NCBI RefSeq assembly: GCF_001425205.1
Contig: NZ_LMDW01000018.1
Location: 1-55,550 of the forward strand
DNA from: Variovorax sp. Root411
Lineage (GTDB): Bacteria; Pseudomonadota; Gammaproteobacteria; Burkholderiales; Burkholderiaceae_C
Direction of reading: 5' to 3'
DNA: 55,550 nt
Below are positions 24,122 through 31,646 of this stretch, piece after piece (positions within the stretch are counted from its first letter, which is position 1; each line of letters starts with the position of its first letter). The notes beneath the pieces were generated by a model. The model saw nothing but the letters and a program-made list of their open reading frames with translations, searched no databases and had not been told where the DNA came from. The position numbers and the translations under genes were made by a program.

Positions 24122-24948
24122 CATTTGGAGAGTGTTCGCAGCGCCCGCTTCGCGATGTAGCGGGTTTCAGCCGTGTCCGACTCTTCCACCCACCGCGCGC
24201 AGAGCTTGTCGACCCACTCGCCCTGGCTCTTGCTTGCGTCGTTGAGCCAGTTGGCGACCGAGTTCTGCACGTAGCGGCTGGGGTCGGCGCGCAGCGGCTC
24301 GATCAGCGGCAAGGCACGCCACGGCTCGGTCTTGAGCGCATCGATCTGCGCGCACCACACGCCGCGCGGCCGCGTGAGTTCGCTGGCAAAGCGGCGGACG
24401 TTGGGGTCGGCATCGGAGACCCACGGCTGCAGCAGCGCAAGCGCCTCGTCGAGCGACGCGATGACCTCGTCTCGTACCGCCATCCAAGCGATCTCGCGCA
24501 CGCCGAAATGCGGATCGGCGGCGAAGCGGCGCACCGCCGCCAGCTGCGCCGCCAGTGGCAGGCCCGACAACGTGACCCATTGCGCGGCCCAGCAGCGGGC
24601 CACGTCGCTCGCGTGCGTGGCCAGCCGGTGCGCGACGGCGTCACGCTCGCCGTGCAGTGCCGCCATGTCGTAGAGCGCACGCGCGATGTGCCCGTGCCGC
24701 TGCATGGGCTTGAAGGCGCCCAGCATCGCGAGCGTGTCGACCAGCCGCTCGCTCTGCGCGTCGAGCCCGATGTGCCCCGCCACGCTGCGCGCCAGCCGGG
24801 GCAGCTCCAGCGCCATGAACTCGTTGAGGTTGACGGTTTCGAGCAGGCCGTCATTGAGTGCGCTGAGCACCTCGGGCGGGATCAGCGCGATGCGGAAGGC
24901 GCCCTTGCGCCCTTTCAGCTGCTCGACCGAATCCACGGCGGCCAACAA
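24121..24948 (-). CDS. DNA alkylation repair protein, AlkC/AlkD-like HEAT-repeat family
   Basis: 275 residues, all-helical HEAT-like repeats. The stretch DPNVRRFASELTRPRGVW near 178-195 and DPSRYVQNSVANWLNDASK near 218-236 are typical of AlkC-type DNA glycosylases, which excise 3-methyladenine or 3-methylcytosine. The start is TTG 24948; GAGGA lies about seven bases before it and there is no ATG nearby. It follows the SCO gene by ten bases and is probably transcribed with the oxidase-assembly genes. Glycosylase activity is inferred from the fold; I did not verify the catalytic Asp/Glu. Confidence 0.75.
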   Translation of the reverse strand: MLAAVDSVEQLKGRKGAFRIALIPPEVLSALNDGLLETVNLNEFMALELPRLARSVAGHIGLDAQSERLVDTLAMLGAFKPMQRHGHIARALYDMAALHGERDAVAHRLATHASDVARCWAAQWVTLSGLPLAAQLAAVRRFAADPHFGVREIAWMAVRDEVIASLDEALALLQPWVSDADPNVRRFASELTRPRGVWCAQIDALKTEPWRALPLIEPLRADPSRYVQNSVANWLNDASKSQGEWVDKLCARWVEESDTAETRYIAKRALRTLSK

Positions 24949-24958
24949 GCGGTCTTCC

Positions 24959-25576
24959 TCAGGAAGCCAGCAGCGTCTTCAGGTCCGACACCATCGCCGG
25001 CACGCCAGCGCCGTAGCGCGCATACAGCCGCAGCCGGCCCTGCGTGTCATAGACATAGCTGGCGGCCGAGTGGTCCATCGAGTAGCTGGTGGGCGTCTTG
25101 CCGTCGACCTTCTTGTAGTAGACCTTGTAGTCCTTCGCGACAGCCGCCAGCTCGTCGGGCGTGGGAATCAGCGCGACAAAGCTCGGGTCGAACGCGCCCA
25201 TGTAGGCCTTGAGCACCTCGGCCGTGTCGCGCGCCGGATCGACCGTGACGAACAGCACCTGCAGCCTGTCGCCGTCCTTGCCGAGTTGCTGCTTGACCTG
25301 GGCCATCTCGGTCATGGTGGTCGGGCAGACGTCGGGGCATTGCGCATAGCCGAAGAACAGCACGACCGCCTTGCCCTTGAAGTCGGCCATGGTGCGGACC
25401 TTGCCGTCGGCGTCCTTCAGCGAGAAGTCCTTGGCGTAGTCCGCGCCGGTGATGTCGACGGCGTTGAAGTTCTGCCTGGTCTCGCCGCAGCCCGCAAGGC
25501 CCAGGCCCAGGGCGGCGGCCGCGCCCACCCAGCCGGCGCCCGCGGCCATCAGTCGAAGAGCGTTGCGCTTGTTCAT
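24959..25576 (-). CDS. SCO family copper chaperone for cytochrome oxidase
   Basis: 205 residues. A signal with lipobox LAGC (cysteine near 30) predicts an outward-facing lipoprotein. The thioredoxin-like SCO domain has the copper-binding CPDVC motif near 80-84 and the third ligand His in MDHSAASYVYD near 168. It delivers or reduces copper at the CuA site of subunit II. It is last of the biogenesis genes ctaA-ctaB-SCO on the minus strand, 10 bases after ctaB. All three metal ligands of the family are present. Confidence 0.93.
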   Translation of the reverse strand: MNKRNALRLMAAGAGWVGAAAALGLGLAGCGETRQNFNAVDITGADYAKDFSLKDADGKVRTMADFKGKAVVLFFGYAQCPDVCPTTMTEMAQVKQQLGKDGDRLQVLFVTVDPARDTAEVLKAYMGAFDPSFVALIPTPDELAAVAKDYKVYYKKVDGKTPTSYSMDHSAASYVYDTQGRLRLYARYGAGVPAMVSDLKTLLAS

Positions 25577-25586
25577 GAAGACTTGG

Positions 25587-26492
25587 TCAGTGAAGATAGT
25601 GATCGACCAGCAGCGCCAGAAACAGCACGCTCAGGTGGATCAGCGAGAAGCGGAAGGTCTTGCGCGCCAGCGTGTCGGAATAGTTGCGCCACAACGCGAA
25701 TGCATAACCGGTGAAGCCTGCGCTCACCGCGACGGCCACCGCCAGGTAGAGCCAGCCGCTCATGCCGTAGATGAACGGCATCAGGCAGGCCGCGAACAGG
25801 ATGAAGGTGTACAGCAGCACCTGCAGCCGCGTGAATTCGTTGCCATGCGTGACCGGCAGCATCGGCAGCCCGGCCTTGCGGTAGTCCTCGACGCGGTAGA
25901 GCGCCAGCGCCCAGAAATGCGGCGGCGTCCACAGGAAGATGATGAGGAAAAGAATCCATGCCCCGGGGTCGAGGGAGCCCGTCATCGCGGCCCAGCCCAG
26001 CACCGGCGGCATCGCACCTGACGCACCGCCGATCACGATGTTCTGCGGCGTCAGCGGCTTGAGGATCACGGTGTAGATCACCGCGTAGCCGACGAAGGTG
26101 GCGAAGGTGAGCCACATGGTGAGCGGATTGACCGTGAACCACAGCAGCGCCGAACCCGCCGCGCACAGCAGCGCCGAGAAAACCAGGGCCTGCCTGTCGC
26201 TGAGTTCGCCGCGCGCCGTGGGACGCCACGCGGTGCGCTTCATCTTGGCGTCGATGCCCTTCTCGACGAGGCAATTGAACGCGGCAGCCGCACCGGCCAC
26301 CAGCCAGATGCCGATGCAGGCCAGCACCGCGCGCTGCACGTCGGCCCACGAAGGCAGGCCCGGGACGGCCAGCACCATGCCGATCAGCGCGCAGAACACG
26401 ATCAGCTGCACCACGCGCGGCTTGGTCAGCGCGTAGAACTGGCGCAGCACGTTCGCGGTGCTGGTTTGCTGAACGGAGATCGGGGTGCTCAC
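25587..26492 (-). CDS. ctaB: Protoheme IX farnesyltransferase (heme O synthase)
   Basis: 301 residues, about eight or nine membrane helices. It attaches farnesyl to heme b to make heme O for the oxidase. The first prenyltransferase motif is NCLVEKGIDAKMKRTAWRP near 69-87, which contains the Asp/Asn-rich site, and FLWTPPHFWALALYRVEDYRKAGLPMLP near 186-213 is the second. The start is GTG 26492, which overlaps the ctaA stop (GTGA). Cell location: inner membrane. Works directly with CtaA, encoded just upstream. Confidence 0.95.
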   Translation of the reverse strand: MSTPISVQQTSTANVLRQFYALTKPRVVQLIVFCALIGMVLAVPGLPSWADVQRAVLACIGIWLVAGAAAAFNCLVEKGIDAKMKRTAWRPTARGELSDRQALVFSALLCAAGSALLWFTVNPLTMWLTFATFVGYAVIYTVILKPLTPQNIVIGGASGAMPPVLGWAAMTGSLDPGAWILFLIIFLWTPPHFWALALYRVEDYRKAGLPMLPVTHGNEFTRLQVLLYTFILFAACLMPFIYGMSGWLYLAVAVAVSAGFTGYAFALWRNYSDTLARKTFRFSLIHLSVLFLALLVDHYLH

Positions 26493-27706
26493 GCGGCGGC
26501 CTTCCTCTGGCTAGTGTTGTTGGCGGACGCATTGTCACCGGCACGCACGCTCAGCGCCGCGGGATCGCGCCGGCTCTCGCACAGCGCCCAGGTGAGCACC
26601 ACGGCGAGCGCAGCGGCGCCCCCGGTGTGCAGCACGGCCGCGGCCAGCGGCCAGCCCAGCAGCACGTTGCCAAGACCCGTGGCGAGCTGAAGCAGCGCCA
26701 GCCCCGCGAGCCAGCGCGCCTGCGGTCGCAACGCCTCGATGCGGCGCAGGTGCCATGCGAGCACGCCGAGCGCGACGAACACCGCATAGGCCATCAGCCG
26801 ATGCGCGTAGTGGATCGCGGTGAGCGCGGAAAAATCGAGCGGCTGGCCCTCGCCGGTCACGCCGAGGTGGCGCCAGATCTCGAAGCCCTGCGCGAAGTTC
26901 ATGGCCGGCCACCAGCTGTCCTGGCAGCTCGGGAACTGCGTGCAGGCCAGCACCGCATAGTTGGTGCTGACCCAGCCGCCGAGCGCGATCTGCAGCCCCA
27001 GCAGCACGGTGGTCGCAATGAGCCCGTTGCGCAGTGCGGGCGATACGGCGGTGGGCAGCCGCTGCGCAGCCGCCTGCCGGTAGTGCACGGCCTGGATGCA
27101 GAGCAGCGCCAACAACACCACGGCGCCGAGCAGATGCAGCGTGACGATGGCGGGGAAGAGCCTCCAGGTCACCGTGAGCGCGCCGAAGGCGCCCTGCAGG
27201 CAAACCCAAACCAAGGTAAATGCCGGCCACCATGCGCTGAGCGTGGCGTGGTGCTCGCCGTCTTTCGACGGCGGCGGCGCGCGGCGCTGGCGGCGGCGCA
27301 CGATCCAGGTGGCGCCCGCGAGCGTGAGGATCAGCACGCCGACACCCGTCGCCAGATAGCGGTGGACCATCTCCACCCACGCCTTGCTGTGCGTGACGGG
27401 GCCGGTCGGCTGCGCGGCCTGCGCCATCGCGATTTCATGGCGCGCGCCGGCCGGGCTGGCGTTGCCGTAGCAGCCGGGCCAATCGGGGCAGCCCAGGCCG
27501 GAGTCGGTGAGCCGCGTGAAGGCGCCGAACAGCGTGAGGTCGAAGGTGAGGAACAGCGTGAGCACGGTCAACGCATGCAGCCGCCGCGCCGGACCCGCGC
27601 CCGCGTTGCGCCGCCAGACCCACACCAGCGGGCCGAGCGCGATCAGCACGCCCGCCGCCATGAGCCAGGCGATGGGCGTGAGGTCGTACAGCGCGCTCGT
27701 GTCCAT
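26489..27706 (-). CDS. ctaA: Heme A synthase (COX15/CtaA family)
   Basis: 405 residues from ATG 27706, with about eight membrane helices. It oxidises heme O to heme A. Family marks are RLTDSGLGCPDWPGCYG near 60-76, heme-ligand histidines in MVHRYLATGVGV and LHLLGAVVL, the second half cysteine pair CTQFPSCQ, then HYAHRLMAY and HTGGAA. A longer in-frame reading to 27901 would pass through the hairpin-rich stretch upstream and gives no family sequence, so I reject it. The stop overlaps the ctaB start. Confidence 0.94.
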   Translation of the reverse strand: MDTSALYDLTPIAWLMAAGVLIALGPLVWVWRRNAGAGPARRLHALTVLTLFLTFDLTLFGAFTRLTDSGLGCPDWPGCYGNASPAGARHEIAMAQAAQPTGPVTHSKAWVEMVHRYLATGVGVLILTLAGATWIVRRRQRRAPPPSKDGEHHATLSAWWPAFTLVWVCLQGAFGALTVTWRLFPAIVTLHLLGAVVLLALLCIQAVHYRQAAAQRLPTAVSPALRNGLIATTVLLGLQIALGGWVSTNYAVLACTQFPSCQDSWWPAMNFAQGFEIWRHLGVTGEGQPLDFSALTAIHYAHRLMAYAVFVALGVLAWHLRRIEALRPQARWLAGLALLQLATGLGNVLLGWPLAAAVLHTGGAAALAVVLTWALCESRRDPAALSVRAGDNASANNTSQRKAAA

Positions 27707-27723
27707 CACAGGTCCCTTCCAGA

Positions 27724-27818
27724 AATACCGCGAGACCGGCTTTGCCGGATCGCTGGTATTGCCCCCGGCGGGGGGGTTGGCGAAGCGACACGAAATGCGC
27801 GAAGTCTGGGGGCGTGCA
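27724..27818. repeat. Structured noncoding stretch with long hairpin upstream of ctaA
   Basis: From AATACC (27724) to GGTATT (27760) the sequence folds back on itself around CCGGC-TTT-GCCGG, a stem of about 17 pairs with small bulges. Directly after it come a G/C block (GCCCCC then GGGGGGG) and a closing GGGGGC near 27807. From memory such stretches occur between genes in Comamonadaceae; only one copy is in this window. It lies between the thioredoxin-like gene and ctaA. Confidence 0.55.
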
Positions 27819-28553
27819 TCATCTGCCCGGTTCGTCCCACGACGCCGAGGCGCGCAGCAGGCGGTCGAGGTCGCGCTTGGCACGGCTGGCACCGGCCGCA
27901 TCCATGCGGGCGGGGAAACGCATCATCCAGTTGCCCATCGGATCGACCACGTAGAGGTGTTCGGCCAGCGCGTGGCCCGGCATGGGCGCGAGCCACTTGG
28001 CCAGTTGGTCGGCCGGCACGCGCAGCACCGTTGCGCCATGCAGGCCGTTGTCCAGGCGCTCGGGCACGGGCTCGGCGTCGCTCACGAGCCAGACGCGGTC
28101 CATGCGGTCTTTCTCCCGGCCCAGGCTCTCGCGCAGCTGGCGCTGCAGGTAGAGCTGCTGCTCGCAGAGCGCATCGCAGGCCGCATCGGCTACTGCCACC
28201 AGCAGCCACTGCCCTTTGAGCGTAGCGATATCGACCGGCGCGCCATTGCGGTCGGTGGCCGTCAGCTTCGGCAGCTCGCGCTGCGGATCGACCAGCTCGC
28301 CATAAACGCTGCGGCCTTCGGGCCGGATCACGTAGTAAGTGAAATAAGAGGCAATGACGGGTGCCGCGCACATCAGCATCACGGCGATCATCTTCCAGCG
28401 CCCGGCGACCGTGCGCCGGCCTTCCGCGCCGTCGAGCGCCTGGTTGGGCGACGGCATCGAATGCACCGTCAAGCCCAGCGGCTCGTCAGAAGCGGCCATC
28501 GCGCGCGCGGCGCCTCGAGCGGCGGAGGGGTGTGATGAATTGGAACCAGACAT
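27819..28553 (-). CDS. Membrane-anchored thioredoxin-fold-like protein of the oxidase cluster
   Basis: 244 residues, not a named family to me. One membrane helix (about 54-74, MIAVMLMCAAPVIASYFTYYV) is followed by a periplasmic domain with SCO/thioredoxin-like features: LTATDRNGAPVDIATLKGQWLLVAV and a CDALC pair at the position of the SCO copper motif (CxxxC), then WLVSDAEPVP and LYVVDPMGNWMMRFP. A role in redox or copper handling for oxidase assembly is inferred from position between SURF1 and ctaA. The ATG at 28553 overlaps the SURF1 gene by 68 bases; a start at 28499 would cut this to 14. Confidence 0.7.
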   Translation of the reverse strand: MSGSNSSHPSAARGAARAMAASDEPLGLTVHSMPSPNQALDGAEGRRTVAGRWKMIAVMLMCAAPVIASYFTYYVIRPEGRSVYGELVDPQRELPKLTATDRNGAPVDIATLKGQWLLVAVADAACDALCEQQLYLQRQLRESLGREKDRMDRVWLVSDAEPVPERLDNGLHGATVLRVPADQLAKWLAPMPGHALAEHLYVVDPMGNWMMRFPARMDAAGASRAKRDLDRLLRASASWDEPGR

Positions 28554-29337
28554 AGAGGATGACGACGAGGGCCGACAGGCCGAACCACTGGAATGCGTAA
28601 CCGTAGTGCCTTTCCAGGCCCAGCGCCGGGGCCGGCCAGTCGCGCTGCAGGCCCTCGGAAGCCGGTCCGCTCTGCTGCAGCGACACGTCGGTGCGCAGCG
28701 GCAGCTTGGTTTCGGCGCGGAAGGCTTCCAGGTCGAGATTTTGCCGGATGGGCGAATACCCCTCGGCGGCCGATGCCGGAGCGGCCGGCGCGGAGGCCGC
28801 CGGGGCAGGCGCCGAAGCAGCCGCGGCCGGTGCGGATGCGGGGGTGCCCAATTCCAGCAGATGGCTCGGCGGCGGCTCGACCAGGCCCGTGACCTCGACG
28901 ATGCCCGCCGGCGTCTCGACCGCGCCGAGCTGGGTGCGGTCGACGAAATTGCGCTGGATCCAGCCGCGTTGCACCATCACCGTCTGTTCGGTGCCTTCCA
29001 GGGCGAAGGGCGTCAGCACGTAGAAGCCTGGCGTGCCGTGCATCTGGCGGTTGTCGAGAAATACGGTCTGCGGCGTCAGCCACAGGCCGCGCAGGCGCAC
29101 CGGGCGATGCATCGCGTCGGAGGGCTTCTCCATCGCCAGGAACTCGGCCTGGGTCAGCGCCGGTTTCAGCTTCTGGGCCTCGATGTCTGCCTGCAGCGCT
29201 TCTTTCTGCGCGGCGCGCGACAACTGCCAGCGGCCCAGCGAAACGGTGGCTGCCACCGTCAGCACGGCAGCGATGGTGATGAGCCAGAAACGGCCCGGCC
29301 GGCGCCGGTCTTCGGAATACAGGGGTTCAGGAGTCAC
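28486..29337 (-). CDS. SURF1 family cytochrome oxidase assembly protein
   Basis: 283 residues from GTG 29337. SURF1 helps insert heme a into subunit I. Two membrane helices frame the protein (about 13-33 FWLITIAAVLTVAATVSLGRW and about 252-272). Between them are family blocks VFLDNRQMHGTPGFYVLTPF and MVQRGWIQRN, and near the end HYGYAFQWFGLSALVVILYVWF. An Ala/Pro/Ser-only stretch of about 30 residues (coding 28759-28848) interrupts the periplasmic domain after PPPSHLLELG. The GTG start lies 27 bases from the nearest possible start of the divergent DUF2909 gene. Confidence 0.9.
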   Translation of the reverse strand: MTPEPLYSEDRRRPGRFWLITIAAVLTVAATVSLGRWQLSRAAQKEALQADIEAQKLKPALTQAEFLAMEKPSDAMHRPVRLRGLWLTPQTVFLDNRQMHGTPGFYVLTPFALEGTEQTVMVQRGWIQRNFVDRTQLGAVETPAGIVEVTGLVEPPPSHLLELGTPASAPAAAASAPAPAASAPAAPASAAEGYSPIRQNLDLEAFRAETKLPLRTDVSLQQSGPASEGLQRDWPAPALGLERHYGYAFQWFGLSALVVILYVWFQFITPLRRSRRRARDGRF

Positions 29338-29373
29338 TGGAGGGAACGGGGCGTGCGGCCGATAATGTGGGTC

Positions 29374-29595
29374 ATGAAATATTTCGTCGCCCTGGTGTTC
29401 CTGGGCATCTTCGCGAGCCTCGCGTTTGCCCTGTTCTTCATGCTGAAGGACGGGCGCAACGGGCGCGCCAAGAGCGGCGGCATGGCGCGCGCGCTCACCG
29501 TTCGGATCGGCCTCTCGGTGTTTTTGTTCCTCTGCCTGCTGCTGGCCTGGAAACTCGGCTACATCCAGCCCACCGGGCTCCCGATCGGCAAGTAG
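29374..29595 (+). CDS. Twin transmembrane protein (DUF2909 family)
   Basis: 73 residues from ATG 29374; another ATG at 29365 would add three. Two helices, about 2-21 (KYFVALVFLGIFASLAFALF) and about 44-62 (RIGLSVFLFLCLLLAWKLGY), joined by a short basic loop. This matches the small DUF2909 proteins found beside cytochrome oxidase genes of betaproteobacteria. It is the only plus-strand gene within the oxidase cluster and ends at a strong terminator shared with ctaE. The function is unknown; an assembly role is inferred from position. Confidence 0.8.
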   Translation: MKYFVALVFLGIFASLAFALFFMLKDGRNGRAKSGGMARALTVRIGLSVFLFLCLLLAWKLGYIQPTGLPIGK

Positions 29596-29621
29596 ATGGT
29601 GCTCGTTCCACGAGAACCATG

Positions 29622-29648
29622 AAAAAGGCGCCTTGCGGCGCCTTTTTT
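29622..29648. terminator. Bidirectional Rho-independent terminator between DUF2909 and ctaE
   Basis: AAAAAGGCGCC (29622-29632), loop TTGC, then GGCGCCTTTTTT (29637-29648). The GC stem is flanked by A and T runs on either side, so it works in both directions for these convergent genes. Confidence 0.93.
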
Positions 29649-29675
29649 CTGGAATGCCGGGACGAGGTTCTTCGC

Positions 29676-30557
29676 TCAAAGCCAATAGACCAGCATGTAG
29701 AGGCCGAGCCAGACCACGTCCACGAAGTGCCAGTACCAGGCGGCGCCCTCGAAGCCGAAGTGGCGCTCCGGCGTGAAGTGGCCCTTGCGCAGGCGCAGCG
29801 TGATGAACAGCAGCATCAGCATGCCGATGAACACGTGCAGGCCGTGGAAGCCGGTCAGCATGAAGAAGGTCGAACCGTAGGTGCCTGAACTGAGCTTGAG
29901 GTTCAGTTCGGTGTACAGGTGATGGTATTCGTAGCCCTGCACGCTCAGGAAGACAAGGCCCAGCAGCACGGTGACCCACATGAAGCGGATGGTTTGCGCG
30001 CGGTGGCCGGCACGCAGCGCGTGGTGGGCGATGGTGAGCGTCACACCCGAACTCAGCAGCAGCGCGGTGTTGATCGTGGGCAGCCAGAACGGGCCGACGG
30101 TCTGGAACGGCTCGACGATGCCGGCCGGCGAGCCGGTGGCACCGGCGGCGGCGCTGGGCCAAACGGCCTTGAAGTCGGGCCAGAGGATCGCGTTGTCCAG
30201 GCTGCCGAGCGCAGGCAGCGAATGGGTGCGAGCCCACCAGAGCGCCGTGAAGAACGCGCCGAAGAACATCACTTCGGAGAAGATGAACCAGCTCATGCTC
30301 CAGCGGAACGAGAGGTCGACCTTGTGGCCGTACTGGCCGCTCTCGCTTTCGCCGATGGCGGCGCGGAACCACACGAACAGCGTGCCGAGCCAGATCGCCA
30401 TGCCGGCCAGCAGAGACCATGCGCCCCACTCGTGGCCGTTGATCCATTGCGCGGCGCCCAGGATCACGAAGAACAGGCCGATCGCGGCCGAGACCGGATA
30501 GGCCGATGGTCCGGGCACGAAGTAGTAGGGCGTGGTGCCGTGGGTGGTTGAACTCAT
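29676..30557 (-). CDS. ctaE: Cytochrome c oxidase subunit III
   Basis: 293 residues with seven membrane helices. Family marks include YYFVPGPSAYPV at the start, WFIFSEVMFFGAFFTALWW near 88-106 with the conserved Glu, HHALRAGHR, then GYEYHHLYTELNLK and the final HFGFEGAAWYWHFVDVVWLGLYMLVYWL. It stabilises the subunit I core in the inner membrane. It is the last structural gene of the minus-strand ctaC-D-G-E cluster, followed by a strong bidirectional terminator. Confidence 0.96.
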   Translation of the reverse strand: MSSTTHGTTPYYFVPGPSAYPVSAAIGLFFVILGAAQWINGHEWGAWSLLAGMAIWLGTLFVWFRAAIGESESGQYGHKVDLSFRWSMSWFIFSEVMFFGAFFTALWWARTHSLPALGSLDNAILWPDFKAVWPSAAAGATGSPAGIVEPFQTVGPFWLPTINTALLLSSGVTLTIAHHALRAGHRAQTIRFMWVTVLLGLVFLSVQGYEYHHLYTELNLKLSSGTYGSTFFMLTGFHGLHVFIGMLMLLFITLRLRKGHFTPERHFGFEGAAWYWHFVDVVWLGLYMLVYWL

Positions 30558-30620
30558 ATCAGCTCCTGGCTTTCTTTCTTCTCTCGATTCAATGGATTCT
30601 GCTTGTCGCGGGTTTCACCG

Positions 30621-30836
30621 TCAGGCTGCTGCGACCACGTGGCGCACCAGCAGCACCAGCCCGACCACGAAGACGATCACGGCAACGAACGCCACCGCGA
30701 TGATGTGCAACGGATTCAGCTTGCCCAGGTCTTCCTGGTAGGCGCTGTTCTTGCGAACACCGAAGAACGACCAGCCCACCGCCTTCACCGTGTCCCACAG
30801 CGAAGCCTTCGGCCGGTTCGACGAGGGATCGGTCAC
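30621..30836 (-). CDS. DUF2970 small membrane protein
   Basis: 71 residues, start GTG 30836, overlapping the ctaG stop (GTGA). A soluble N-terminal half (SLWDTVKAVGWSFFGVRKNSAYQEDLGKLNP) leads into one membrane helix, about 44-66. The WSFFGVRK motif marks DUF2970, a family found between ctaG and ctaE in betaproteobacteria. The function is unknown; coupling to ctaG suggests a role in oxidase assembly. Confidence 0.85.
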   Translation of the reverse strand: MTDPSSNRPKASLWDTVKAVGWSFFGVRKNSAYQEDLGKLNPLHIIAVAFVAVIVFVVGLVLLVRHVVAAA

Positions 30837-31486
30837 GAGCGCGGCTCATCGGAAGTCCTGGAAACGGCGGCCACCGGTGCAGTATTCGCAACTGCGGCTA
30901 CAGGAGCCGCGGGCGTCTTGCCGCCCACCTCGAAGAAGGTGTACGACAGCGTGATGGTCTTCACGTCCTTGGAAATCTTGGGATCAATCACGAACGCGAC
31001 CGGCCACTGCTTCTTCTCGCCCGGATCGAGCGTGTACTGGTTGAAGCAGAAGCACTCGAGCTTGTTGAAGTACGGCGCAGCCTGCTGCGGCGCGTAGCTC
31101 GGGATGGCCTGCGCGGCCATGCGGCGGTTCTGCACGTTCTGGAACTCGTACATCACCGTGTTGAGTTGGCCGGGGTGGACCTGGATGGTTCGCTCGGCGG
31201 GCTTGAAGTCCCAGAGGCCGCCGCGCACGTTGGAGTCGAACTCGACCGTGATGGTGCGGGTCATGTCGACCTGCGTGTTGTCGGGCACGCGCACGTTCTT
31301 GCCGCCGCTGGCACCACCCGGCACTTCGAGTTCGGAGAGCGCGAGGATGTTGATGCCGGTCATTTCGCAGATCGCGCGGTACATCGGCACCAGCGCATAG
31401 CCGAAGGCGAACATGCCGCAAGCCACGACGGCCAGCTTGCCGACCATGCGCACATTGGCGCGGCGAATGCGTTGGCCGAGGCTCAT
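30833..31486 (-). CDS. ctaG: Cytochrome c oxidase assembly protein CtaG/Cox11
   Basis: 217 residues. One N-terminal helix (about 16-36) anchors a periplasmic immunoglobulin-like domain. The copper motif CFCFNQYTLDPGEKKQWPV near 144-162 holds the conserved cysteine pair of Cox11, which delivers copper to the CuB site of subunit I; a third cysteine is in MYRAICEMTG near 35-44. A Pro/Ala tail follows residue about 195. The gene sits in the expected place after ctaD and the small assembly gene. Confidence 0.94.
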   Translation of the reverse strand: MSLGQRIRRANVRMVGKLAVVACGMFAFGYALVPMYRAICEMTGINILALSELEVPGGASGGKNVRVPDNTQVDMTRTITVEFDSNVRGGLWDFKPAERTIQVHPGQLNTVMYEFQNVQNRRMAAQAIPSYAPQQAAPYFNKLECFCFNQYTLDPGEKKQWPVAFVIDPKISKDVKTITLSYTFFEVGGKTPAAPVAAVANTAPVAAVSRTSDEPRS

Positions 31487-31515
31487 GGTGCGTGCTGCTC
31501 CCGTTCGGTTGGCGG

Positions 31516-31632
31516 TCAGCGGCCGCTGAAGAAGACCATGCGGACGATGAAGCCGATGAAAAAGATCACCGCGATGGAGGCCAGCGTGAGCCCCATGCGC
31601 CGGTTGTTCTTTCTTTGTTCAGGCGTCGTCAT
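31516..31632 (-). CDS. Cytochrome oxidase small assembly protein
   Basis: Only 38 residues: MTTPEQRKNNRRMG, then one helix (LTLASIAVIFFIGFIVRMVFF) and a short end. Peptides of this size and layout lie between ctaD and ctaG in many Burkholderiales. I chose ATG 31632, 14 bases after the ctaD stop; a longer frame to 31731 would overlap ctaD and shows no conserved sequence. The role is inferred from position. Confidence 0.8.
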   Translation of the reverse strand: MTTPEQRKNNRRMGLTLASIAVIFFIGFIVRMVFFSGR

Positions 31633-31646
31633 CGTCGTGCGGCCGG

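Noticed and set aside
28486..30447. A SURF1 protein of 653 residues fused to a long N-terminal part
   Set aside because: The N-terminal part is an out-of-frame reading of ctaE and the DUF2909 gene. GTG 29337 gives a normal SURF1.
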